From positions 1 through 60,457 of the forward strand of contig DXDD01000064.1 in the NCBI GenBank assembly GCA_019115665.1: a DNA stretch of 60,457 bases, in the 5' to 3' direction. This DNA is from Candidatus Eisenbergiella pullistercoris. Lineage in GTDB: Bacteria > Bacillota > Clostridia > Lachnospirales > Lachnospiraceae. The notes under the pieces were generated by a model. The model saw only the letters and a list, made by a program, of their open reading frames with translations. It did not search any database and was not told where the DNA came from. Below are positions 33,292 through 41,410 of the stretch, in pieces (position 1 is the first letter of the stretch; every line of letters begins with the position of its first letter). The translations under genes were made by a program, and so were the position numbers.

Positions 33292-35361
33292 ATGACGGAG
33301 CAGATCGGAAAAGTGACGCTGGACCTTTCCCATTATCCGGGCGAGGATTATTACTGCGACGGGACGGTGGAGGATGAGATCCTGGAGATCGTAAAAAACG
33401 AGCCGTCGGGAAATTATCAGAAGCAGATCGAGGAAAAGAAAAGCTGGCCGGTGTTCTATCATCTGTCGCCGCAGCGGGAAAACATCGTCTCCTGGCTTCC
33501 CATGGATAAGAGCACGAAGGTGCTGGAGGTGGGAAGCGGCATGGGGGCGGTGACGGGCGTGCTCGCTGAGAAGGCGGGAAGCGTCACCTGTGTGGATCTG
33601 TCGAAGAAGCGCAGCACCATCAACGCCATCCGGAACCGGGAGCGGGACAACGTGACGATTCATGTGGGGAATTTCACGGATATCGAGCCGGACCTGCCCT
33701 GCGATTACGATTATGTGCTCTTAATCGGAGTGTTTGAGTATGGGCAGAGCTATATCCCCACAAAAACCCCCTTTGAGGATTTCCTGAAAATCAATCTGAA
33801 GCATGTGAAGCCGGGCGGAAATCTGGTCATCGCCATTGAAAACAAGATGGGGATGAAATACTGGGCGGGCTGTCAGGAGGATCATCTTGCAAAGTTTTTC
33901 GTAAGTGTAGAGGACTATCCGGAGGGCGGAGGCGTGCGCACCTTCACGAGGAAGGGACTGGAACGGCTGCTAAAGACCTGCGGAGTGTCGGATTATCATT
34001 TTTATTATCCCTATCCGGACTACAAATTCGCGGATGTGATCTACTCGGACAAAAGGCTTCCGAGACTGGGAGAGCTTTCCCGCAATCTTCGGAATTTCGA
34101 CGGGGACAGGCTGCTTTTATTTGATGAAAAGAACGCCTTCGACATGGTGATCCGGGAAGGGATCTTCCCCATGTACAGCAATTCCTATCTGCTCATGACC
34201 GGGCCCGCGCCGGAAACCGTTTACTCCAAGTTTTCCAACGACCGGGCGGACATCTATGCCATCCGGACGGACATCACACAGGACGAAGCGGGAATGAAGC
34301 GGGTCCTGAAGTATCCGGACAGTCCGGCGGCGGCGGAGCATGTGGAAAATATCGCGCGCTTCGGAAGGCTGCTTCAGGAGCGGTATGAGGAGGGCGGCCT
34401 GTATGTGAACCGCTGCGAGATCGCAAGGCAGCCGGACGGCCTGCCCTGCGCCTGTCTTGAATATCTGGAAGGGATCACGCTGGAGGAGCTTCTGGATAAC
34501 TGTCTGGAGGAGGGCGATCAGGCGGGTTTTGACGCCCTGTTTGAAGAGTATCTGCAGAAAATCCGGGTCCATCAGGAAATGCCGGTTTCCGATTATGATC
34601 TGGTGTTCGGAAATATTCTGATCGACGAAGAAGGCCGCTGGAATCTGATCGATTATGAATGGACGTTTGAGGAGCGGGTGGATATGGAGGCTCTGGCCTA
34701 CCGTTCCCTGTACTGCTATCAGCTGGGCGACGGAAGGCGGAAGAACCTTGCCGTGGAGCCTTTTCTGAAGCGGCTTGGCATCAGCGAGGAAAAGGCGGAG
34801 GAGTATCGGGCGAGGGAGAGACGGTTTCAGAAGGCGGTGACGGGAAACCGGGTTTCCATTTCCGACATGCGCGTGCTTTTGGGCCGCAGGGCCGTGCCCT
34901 GGCAGTCCTTTTTCGCTCAGGTGGAGCGCAGCATCGTAGAGATTTTTGAGGATTTCGGACAGGGCTACAGCCCGAAGCATTCCTATCGGATGTACCCGAG
35001 CTATGTGGTGGCCGATGTGATGCGGCTTACCATTCCCATAAAGGAGGGCGTGCGCGGCGTGCGCGTGGATCCTGCGGAGTGCTCCTGCATCATCCGGATG
35101 AAGTCGGCAAAGCTTTCCGGAAAGGAGCTGGATCTTGCGGACAAGGCGGTGCTTGCCATGAACGGCTGGGAACTGACCGGAAAAGGGGAAAAGCTGCCGG
35201 TCTTTTTCTTCCATACGGACGACCCCAATATCAATATCCGGCTGGAAAAAGAGGACAGTGAGGCGGGAGATATGCTGGAGCTGGAATTTGAGATCAACAG
35301 GCTGCCGGAGGAAACCGCTTCGGCCCTGGACGCGAATCTGAAAAGGAGACACTGGTTTTGA
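33292..35361 (+). CDS. Methyltransferase-kinase fusion, WbdD-like chain terminator candidate
   Basis: This 689-residue protein has three regions. Residues about 50-230 are a class I SAM methyltransferase, with motif I VLEVGSGMG at 77-85 and the Asp-containing VTCVDLS strand. Residues about 270-510 look like a eukaryotic-type or aminoglycoside-type kinase: RVLKYP supplies the N-lobe Lys, D436 to N441 (DLVFGN) the catalytic loop and D454 (DYEW) the metal Asp. The rest is a beta-rich domain. E. coli WbdD has the same methyltransferase-kinase order and caps O-antigen chains so that Wzt can recognise them. The gene follows wzt after 23 bp with AGGAGGTAAT, and its stop overlaps the next start. Confidence 0.78.
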   Translation: MTEQIGKVTLDLSHYPGEDYYCDGTVEDEILEIVKNEPSGNYQKQIEEKKSWPVFYHLSPQRENIVSWLPMDKSTKVLEVGSGMGAVTGVLAEKAGSVTCVDLSKKRSTINAIRNRERDNVTIHVGNFTDIEPDLPCDYDYVLLIGVFEYGQSYIPTKTPFEDFLKINLKHVKPGGNLVIAIENKMGMKYWAGCQEDHLAKFFVSVEDYPEGGGVRTFTRKGLERLLKTCGVSDYHFYYPYPDYKFADVIYSDKRLPRLGELSRNLRNFDGDRLLLFDEKNAFDMVIREGIFPMYSNSYLLMTGPAPETVYSKFSNDRADIYAIRTDITQDEAGMKRVLKYPDSPAAAEHVENIARFGRLLQERYEEGGLYVNRCEIARQPDGLPCACLEYLEGITLEELLDNCLEEGDQAGFDALFEEYLQKIRVHQEMPVSDYDLVFGNILIDEEGRWNLIDYEWTFEERVDMEALAYRSLYCYQLGDGRRKNLAVEPFLKRLGISEEKAEEYRARERRFQKAVTGNRVSISDMRVLLGRRAVPWQSFFAQVERSIVEIFEDFGQGYSPKHSYRMYPSYVVADVMRLTIPIKEGVRGVRVDPAECSCIIRMKSAKLSGKELDLADKAVLAMNGWELTGKGEKLPVFFFHTDDPNINIRLEKEDSEAGDMLELEFEINRLPEETASALDANLKRRHWF

Positions 35362-37349
35362 ATATCAAGAAAATGCTGCAGGCTCCCATGCGCAGCAGAC
35401 AGAAGTACAAATATGAGGCGAGAATCAAAGAACAGACCGTGCGTTATCACGACTGGATCCTCAGAAAGGAGGAGAAGGAGCGGGAAGGACGTACTCTGGA
35501 AGGGGAGTCCCTTGTGGTAAAGTGCGTTCCCTTCGCTTCCTGCCGGGCGGGCTTTTCCGTCAGAAACGCGGGAGAGGGAGCGGATATTCTGGTCTTTCAC
35601 GCGGACTGCGGAAAACCGGAGGAGGAAGCGCTCCGGCTGTTCGCGGACTTTTTTGCCAAAAATCCGGAAGCGGTTCTGGCCTATGGAGATGAGGACGAGG
35701 TTCTGCCGGAAAACGGCGGACGCCGCACCAATCCATGGCTGAAGCCGGACTGGTCGCCGGATACGCTGATTTCCTGTTTTTACTTCGGTAATATTTTTGC
35801 CGTAAGAACCTCTGCGGCCTGCGGCGTTCCCTGGCTGGGGAATGCGGACTGGAAACGGAATCTGTATGATTTCTGCCTGAAGCTTTCCGAAAAGGCGGGA
35901 GCCGGACATGTGGACAGCGTGCTTTTTCATGGAAAAGAGCCCATCCGGCCCTTCGGCATGGAAGAGGAATACGCGGATCTGAAAAAGGAAGCCTACATAA
36001 GGCGGAACTGGCCGCTTGAACCGGAGGGAATGGTTTCCATCGTGATCCCCTCCAAGGACAATCCGGGCGTGCTTTCCACCTGTATTCATTCCGCCATGGA
36101 GGCCAGCAGCTACCGGAATTTTGAGATCATCGTGATCGATAACGGAAGCGGCGAAAAGAACCGCGCCCGCATCGAGCGGATGCTTTCCCAGATGACGCCG
36201 GAATGCCGGTTCCAGTATGTGTATGAGCCCATGGAGTTCAATTTTTCCCATATGTGCAATCTGGGGGCGGCACGGGCGAAGGGAGATTATATCCTGTTTC
36301 TGAACGACGACATTGAGATCATTCAGGAGGACTGGCTGGAAAAAATGGTGGAAAAGGCGCAGCTTCCCCATGTGGGAGCGGTGGGCGTGAAGCTTCTCTA
36401 TCCGTCGAGCCGCGCCATTCAGCACGCGGGCATCACCAACATCCGGCTGGGCCCGGCCCATAAGCTGCAGTATCGGGACGATAGGACGGACTATTATTTT
36501 CTCCGAAACCGTCTGGCCTTCGACGTGCTGGGCGTGACGGGCGCCTGCCTGATGGTGAAAAGAAGCCTCTTTGAGGAGAGCGGCGGCTGGAATGAGGACC
36601 TGCGGGTAGCCTTCAACGACGTGGATTTCTGCTACCGTCTGCATGATATGGGCTATGTGAACGTGGTGAGAAACGATGTCGCCCTTTACCATCATGAGTC
36701 GTTAAGCCGCGGGCTGGACGACAGCGTGGAGAAGCTCAAGCGCCTGCACGGAGAGCTGGACCTTTTGTATGAGCTGCATCCTTCCATTTACGGCAGGGAT
36801 CCCTACTATCACCGCTATCTGGTGAAGGATGTGCTGGATCAGGAGTTTTACGCGGGAAACCGTTATGAATATGAGGACAGAATGGATCGGGTGGCCCCGG
36901 AGATCATGAAGGAGGGGCTGCGGCCGGAGTGGAGCAACGAGGTGCTGCGCATGGGCATCGAGTTCGCCGGAGACATGGACAAGTGGGAGACCGGAAAGGC
37001 CGGCGGCGGAGATTATTTCATCCAGGGCTGGTGCTATGCGCTTCAGGTGGATAACAGCCAGTACCGCTTCAACCTGCTCTTAAAGCCCGCAGGACGGGGA
37101 GACGGCCCTGCCGGAGAAGAGGCGGGCGCGGTGTGGAAGCTGTCCGTGAACCGCCAGTACCGCCCGGACATCCAGGAAAATCTGGGACATCTGGAAAAGA
37201 ATCAGGTGGCGCTCACCGGCGTCTGCGTGAGCTTCCCCAGAAAAGCCCTGCCGGAGGGCGAGTATCAGATCGGCTTTCTCTGGGAGGACTGCTGCTCCAG
37301 ACAGAAGCTTTACCAGTGGACGGCGGAGACGATGAGGATCACGTATTGA
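35358..37349 (+). CDS. Two-domain GT2 glycosyltransferase
   Basis: This 663-residue protein carries a complete GT-A family 2 domain at about residues 225-460: VSIVIPSKDNPGVLSTCI at its start, FLNDDIEII as the DxD-like metal site, and GVTGACLMVKRSLFEESGG plus FNDVDFCYRL as the acceptor region. The first 210 residues look like a degenerate GT2 domain (DEDEVLP and NPWLKPDWSPDTL). The C-terminal 120 residues are a separate small domain. It probably adds rhamnose or another sugar during assembly of the exported glycan. Initiation is at TTG 35358, overlapping the previous stop, with AAAGGAG upstream; an ATG at 35373 is an alternative. Confidence 0.85.
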   Translation: MNIKKMLQAPMRSRQKYKYEARIKEQTVRYHDWILRKEEKEREGRTLEGESLVVKCVPFASCRAGFSVRNAGEGADILVFHADCGKPEEEALRLFADFFAKNPEAVLAYGDEDEVLPENGGRRTNPWLKPDWSPDTLISCFYFGNIFAVRTSAACGVPWLGNADWKRNLYDFCLKLSEKAGAGHVDSVLFHGKEPIRPFGMEEEYADLKKEAYIRRNWPLEPEGMVSIVIPSKDNPGVLSTCIHSAMEASSYRNFEIIVIDNGSGEKNRARIERMLSQMTPECRFQYVYEPMEFNFSHMCNLGAARAKGDYILFLNDDIEIIQEDWLEKMVEKAQLPHVGAVGVKLLYPSSRAIQHAGITNIRLGPAHKLQYRDDRTDYYFLRNRLAFDVLGVTGACLMVKRSLFEESGGWNEDLRVAFNDVDFCYRLHDMGYVNVVRNDVALYHHESLSRGLDDSVEKLKRLHGELDLLYELHPSIYGRDPYYHRYLVKDVLDQEFYAGNRYEYEDRMDRVAPEIMKEGLRPEWSNEVLRMGIEFAGDMDKWETGKAGGGDYFIQGWCYALQVDNSQYRFNLLLKPAGRGDGPAGEEAGAVWKLSVNRQYRPDIQENLGHLEKNQVALTGVCVSFPRKALPEGEYQIGFLWEDCCSRQKLYQWTAETMRITY

Positions 37350-37480
37350 GCCGCGGCGGCGCAGAGCGAACGGGATAAACCGAACCGCGGCTTCGCGGAC
37401 GGCGCGGACTGCGGAAAAACTGCGGCGGCGCAGAGCGGACTGTGAAAAAGAAGCAGCGGACAAAAAGGAAAGGCAGACAG

Positions 37481-38908
37481 ATGGAAAAGGATTACAAAGA
37501 GGCATACGAACAGGAGAAATACAAAAGCACCTATCTGGCGGGCCGGGTGGCCGAGCTGGAGGATCAGGTGGACGACCTCCAGTTTAAGCTGGACCGGATC
37601 AAGAACAATCCGGTCTGGAAGGCCAGCGCGCCGTTTCGCAGGTGCATGCATTTCTGCATCCGTCAGGCGGACCGGGTGAAAAACTGCGGCAGCCTTTCCG
37701 GCGTGATCGCCAAGATGAAGTATAAGGCCAACGAGCGAAAGGCCATGTGCTATTACGGCACGGAAAGCTTCCCGGACGATGCGGAGCGGGAACGCCAGAA
37801 GAATACGGTGTTTGACCGTATGGTGAAGGTCAGCGTGCTGACGCCCCTGTGGAACACGCCGGAGAATTTTCTGCGGGAGATGATCGAATCCGTGCAGGCG
37901 CAGACCTATCAGAACTGGGAGCTGTGCCTGGCGGACGGCTCGGACGACGCCCACGCCTACGTGGGAGAGATCTGCCGGGAATACGCGGCGAAGGACAGCC
38001 GGGTCGTATACCGGAAGCTGGAAAAAAACGGCGGCATCGCGGAAAATACCAACCGGTGCCTGGAGATGGCGACGGGTGAGTTTGTCGCGCCCTTCGACCA
38101 TGACGACCTGCTGCACCCCAGCGTGCTGTACGAATATGTGAAGGTCATCAATGAAAAGAACGCGGATTATATTTACTGCGACGAGGCCACCTTTAAAAAC
38201 GGCGACGTGAACCAGATGATCACCATGCACTTCAAGCCGGACTACGCCATCGACAACCTGCGGGCCAACAACTATATCTGTCATTTCAGCATGTTTGACA
38301 GAAGGCTTCTGGAGGGGACGGAGCTGTACCGGACCAAATTCGACGGAAGCCAGGACCACGACATGATCCTGCGCCTGACGGATAAGGCGAAAAATGTGGT
38401 CCATGTGCCAAAGCTTCTGTATTACTGGAGGCAGCACGCGGGAAGCGTCTCCTCCGGCGTTCAGGCCAAGCCCTACGTGGTGGAATCCGCAAGGGGCGCG
38501 GTGGCGGATCACCTGAGACGGCACGGCTTTTCCAATTTCAAGATCACCAGCACCAGGGCCTTTGAGACCATTTTCAAGATCACCTATGAGATCATCGGGG
38601 AGCCTAAGATTTCCATCATCATCCCCAATAAGGACCATGTGGAGGACCTGCGGCGCTGCATCAGTTCCATCATGGAAAAGTCCACCTATGACAATTATGA
38701 GATCATTGTGGTGGAAAACAACAGCGAAACCAGAGAAATTTTCGCCTATTATGAGGAACTCGCAAACAATCCGGCGGTGAAAATCATCCCTTATAAAGGG
38801 GACTTCAATTATTCCGCCATCAACAACCTGGGCGTCTCCTACGCCTCCGGCGACTATGTGCTGCTTCTGAACAACGACATTCAGATCATCACGGTGAACT
38901 GGATGTAG
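37481..38908 (+). CDS. Tandem GT2 glycosyltransferase, N-terminal part (amber-interrupted)
   Basis: This 475-residue product has a coiled-coil N-terminus (about 5-45), one complete GT2 domain (about 110-330; VSVLTPLWNTPENFL, FDHDDLLHP, DEATF, QDHDMILR) and the first half of a second GT2 domain (SIIIPNKDHVEDLRR, LLLNNDIQII). A TAG at 38906-38908 stops it right after the second domain's DxD-like site. The reading frame continues without shift for 171 codons more, so this is one ancestral gene of about 650 codons broken by one nonsense change. AAGGAAAGG lies before the ATG at 37481. The first domain should still be active. The gap 37350-37480 holds only two copies of a GCGGCGGCGCAGAGCG repeat. 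Confidence 0.82.
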   Translation: MEKDYKEAYEQEKYKSTYLAGRVAELEDQVDDLQFKLDRIKNNPVWKASAPFRRCMHFCIRQADRVKNCGSLSGVIAKMKYKANERKAMCYYGTESFPDDAERERQKNTVFDRMVKVSVLTPLWNTPENFLREMIESVQAQTYQNWELCLADGSDDAHAYVGEICREYAAKDSRVVYRKLEKNGGIAENTNRCLEMATGEFVAPFDHDDLLHPSVLYEYVKVINEKNADYIYCDEATFKNGDVNQMITMHFKPDYAIDNLRANNYICHFSMFDRRLLEGTELYRTKFDGSQDHDMILRLTDKAKNVVHVPKLLYYWRQHAGSVSSGVQAKPYVVESARGAVADHLRRHGFSNFKITSTRAFETIFKITYEIIGEPKISIIIPNKDHVEDLRRCISSIMEKSTYDNYEIIVVENNSETREIFAYYEELANNPAVKIIPYKGDFNYSAINNLGVSYASGDYVLLLNNDIQIITVNWM

Positions 38909-38917
38909 GAGCTTCTC

Positions 38918-39433
38918 ATGTACGCCCAGCGCCCGGACGTGGGAGCCGTGGGAGCCAAGCTGTACTATCCGGACAAGACCATCCAGCACGCCGGCGTGGT
39001 CATCGGTCTCGGCGCGCACCGCACCGCGGGCCATGTGCACTACCGCCAGAAGCGGGAGAATCTGGGCTACATGGGCAGGCTCTGCTACGCTCAGAACATG
39101 TCCGCCGTGACCGGCGCCTGCCTGCTGGTGAAAAAGGCGCTCTACGAAGAGGCGGGCGGCCTGGATGAAAGCTTCGCCGTTTCCTTAAACGACGTGGACT
39201 TCTGCCTGAAGCTGAGAAAGCTGGGATATCTGAACGTGTTCACCCCCTTTGCGGAGGCCTATCATTACGAGTCCGCCTCCCGCGGCTCCGACATGACAGG
39301 AGAGGCCGCCGCGCGCTACAACGACGAATCCGCCCGCTTCCGGGAGAAGTGGAAGGAACAGCTGGAAGCCGGGGATCCCTACTTTAATCCCAATTTCAGC
39401 CTGGATAAGAGCGACTTTTCTTTACGCGTCTGA
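38918..39433 (+). CDS. Tandem GT2 glycosyltransferase, C-terminal part (after amber codon)
   Basis: These 171 residues are the second half of the second GT2 domain: VGAVGAKLYYPDKTIQHAG, TGACLLVKKALYEEAGG and LNDVDFCLKLRKLGY. They correspond to residues following the NDDIEII site in the paralogue at 35358. The frame is the same as the upstream part. AGGAG at 38907-38911, which includes the last base of the stop region, lies 6 nt before the ATG at 38918, so the fragment could be made by re-initiation. Whether it complements the upstream part or is dead is unknown. Confidence 0.75.
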   Translation: MYAQRPDVGAVGAKLYYPDKTIQHAGVVIGLGAHRTAGHVHYRQKRENLGYMGRLCYAQNMSAVTGACLLVKKALYEEAGGLDESFAVSLNDVDFCLKLRKLGYLNVFTPFAEAYHYESASRGSDMTGEAAARYNDESARFREKWKEQLEAGDPYFNPNFSLDKSDFSLRV

Positions 39434-39535
39434 GAATTTGTAGTAAGATAGAAGCGACGGAAAGCGCAAGGCGCTTTCCTGGAAGAATCGCTTCGCGATT
39501 CTTCTCACTGAATGAAATGCCGCCGTTCGGCGGCG
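39421..39535 (+). promoter_or_regulatory. Possible promoter and triple-hairpin leader of the phosphohexomutase gene
   Basis: TTTACG (39421-39426), 17 bp, then TAAGAT (39444-39449) is a plausible weak promoter. Three stems follow in the leader: GGAAAGCGC/GCGCTTTCC (39459-39479), GAAGAATCGC/GCGATTCTTC (39482-39504) and CCGCCG/CGGCGG (about 39520-39533). None has a U-tract. Confidence 0.45.
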
Positions 39536-39550
39536 GAAATGGAGGAGAAA

Positions 39551-41275
39551 ATGAGCTATATGGACGAGTACCGCTTCTGGCGGGAGGATTCTTATTTTGA
39601 TCAGAAGACGAAGGACGAGCTTGCCGGAATCGAGGGCAATGAGAAGGAGATCGAGGACCGGTTCTATAAGGAGCTGGAGTTCGGAACCGGCGGACTGCGC
39701 GGCGTGATCGGCGCGGGCACCAACCGGATGAACATCTACACGGTGAGAAAGGCTACGCAGGGACTGGCTAATTACATCATCAAACAGGGCGGAGAAAAGA
39801 AGGGCGTCGCCATCGCCTACGATTCCCGCTATATGTCCCCGGAATTCGCGGATGAGGCGGCGCTGTGCCTGGCGGCGAACGGGATTAAAGCGTACGTGTT
39901 CGACGAGCTTCGCCCCACTCCGGAGCTTTCCTTCGCGCTGCGTACCCTGGGCTGCATCTCCGGAATCGTTGTGACGGCCAGCCACAATCCGCCGGAGTAC
40001 AACGGATACAAGGTATACTGGGAGGACGGCGCGCAGGTGACCTCCCCCAAGGATAAGGAGATCATCGCCGAGGTGAAGGCGGTGACGGATTATCATTCCG
40101 TGAAGACCATGGCGAAGGAAGAGGCCGTGAAGGAAGGTCTGTATCAGGTGATCGGCGCCGAGATCGACGACGCCTACATGGTGGAGCTGAAAAAGCAGAT
40201 CATCCATCCCGAGGTGATTCAGGAGATGGCGGACGATATCCGTATCGTCTACACGCCCTTCCACGGCACCGGAAACAAGCCGGTACGGCGCGTGCTTTCC
40301 GAGCTGGGCTTCAAGCATGTATACGTGGTTCCCGAGCAGGAGCTTCCGGATCCCGCGTTCACCACGCTGGACTATCCCAATCCGGAGGATCCCAGGGCCT
40401 TCACCCTGGCGCTGAAGCTGGCGAAGGAAAAGAACGCGGACATCGTGATGGCCACCGATCCGGATGCGGACCGTCTGGGCATCTATGCGCTGGATACGAA
40501 GACCGGCGAGTACGTTCCCTTCACCGGAAACATGTCCGGCATGCTGATCGCGGAATACATCCTGAGAGAGAGAACGGCAACGGGAACCATGCCGGAGAAC
40601 CCTGCCATGGTAAAGACCATCGTGACCACCAACATGGCGGATCCGATCGCCGCGGATTACAACGTGAAGCTGATCGAGGTGCTGACCGGCTTCAAATATA
40701 TCGGAGAGCAGATCAAGCTGTTCGAGCAGACCGGCTGCAACAACTATGTGTTCGGCCTGGAGGAAAGCTACGGCTGCCTGGCCGGAACCCACGCGAGGGA
40801 CAAGGACGCCGTGGTGGCGGTGATGTGCCTGTGCGAGGTGGCCGCATGGTGCAAGAAGCACGGAAAGACCCTGTGGGATCAGATGGTGGAGCTGTATGAG
40901 AAGTACGGCTACTACAAGGAAAGCCTCTACACCATCACCCTGAAGGGAATCGACGGCTCCAGACAGATCACGGAGATGATGGATAAGCTGAGAAAGAATC
41001 CGCCCACCCATTTCGGAGATCTGCAGGTGACGAGAGTGCGCGACTATGCCACCGGCGTGATGAAGGAGCTGGCGACGGGAAAGGAAAGCCCCACCGGCCT
41101 TCCGGAGTCCAACGTGCTGTATTTTGATCTGACCAACGATTCCTGGTGCTGCGCGAGACCCTCCGGAACCGAGCCCAAGATCAAGTTCTACATGGGCGTG
41201 AAGGGAACGAGCCTTGCGGACGCGCAGGAGAAGAATGAGAAGCTGACAGAGGAACTGAAGGCTGTGATCGAATAA
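39551..41275 (+). CDS. Phospho-sugar mutase (alpha-phosphoglucomutase family)
   Basis: This 574-residue cytosolic enzyme interconverts hexose 1- and 6-phosphates, most likely glucose, supplying glucose 1-phosphate for RfbA. Active-site motifs are GTGGLRG near residue 45, TASHNPPEYNGYK with the phospho-Ser, DPDADRLG for magnesium, and RPSGTEPKIKFY for phosphate binding. Length and order match PgcA-type mutases of Firmicutes; mannose phosphate use is possible. GGAGGAGAAA lies before the ATG at 39551. Its place within the polysaccharide genes fits nucleotide-sugar supply. Confidence 0.92.
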   Translation: MSYMDEYRFWREDSYFDQKTKDELAGIEGNEKEIEDRFYKELEFGTGGLRGVIGAGTNRMNIYTVRKATQGLANYIIKQGGEKKGVAIAYDSRYMSPEFADEAALCLAANGIKAYVFDELRPTPELSFALRTLGCISGIVVTASHNPPEYNGYKVYWEDGAQVTSPKDKEIIAEVKAVTDYHSVKTMAKEEAVKEGLYQVIGAEIDDAYMVELKKQIIHPEVIQEMADDIRIVYTPFHGTGNKPVRRVLSELGFKHVYVVPEQELPDPAFTTLDYPNPEDPRAFTLALKLAKEKNADIVMATDPDADRLGIYALDTKTGEYVPFTGNMSGMLIAEYILRERTATGTMPENPAMVKTIVTTNMADPIAADYNVKLIEVLTGFKYIGEQIKLFEQTGCNNYVFGLEESYGCLAGTHARDKDAVVAVMCLCEVAAWCKKHGKTLWDQMVELYEKYGYYKESLYTITLKGIDGSRQITEMMDKLRKNPPTHFGDLQVTRVRDYATGVMKELATGKESPTGLPESNVLYFDLTNDSWCCARPSGTEPKIKFYMGVKGTSLADAQEKNEKLTEELKAVIE

Positions 41276-41285
41276 AAAAAGACAG

Positions 41286-41322
41286 GCCGGACGCTTCGCC
41301 AGAGAACTGCGGGGCGTCCGGC
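41286..41322 (+). other. Hairpin after the phosphohexomutase gene
   Basis: GCCGGACGC (41286-41294) and GCGTCCGGC (41314-41322) form a perfect 9-bp stem. G-rich sequence, not U-rich, follows, so termination is doubtful. The gap to the next gene shows nothing further. Confidence 0.4.
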
Positions 41323-41410
41323 GGGGGAAGGGCGTCCGCTGCGAGGCGGATGCCTTTCGCGGCGAAAAAGGCAAAGCCCTGCTTTGCCGTGCTCCGGAAT
41401 GAGGATCAGT

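Noticed and set aside
38906-38908. TAG as a recoded codon (for example pyrrolysine)
   Set aside because: Other genes in the window use TAG as a normal stop, such as those ending at 1407 and 31640, the break is in a glycosyltransferase with no reason for pyrrolysine, and no pyl genes are present. A nonsense mutation or re-initiation is simpler.
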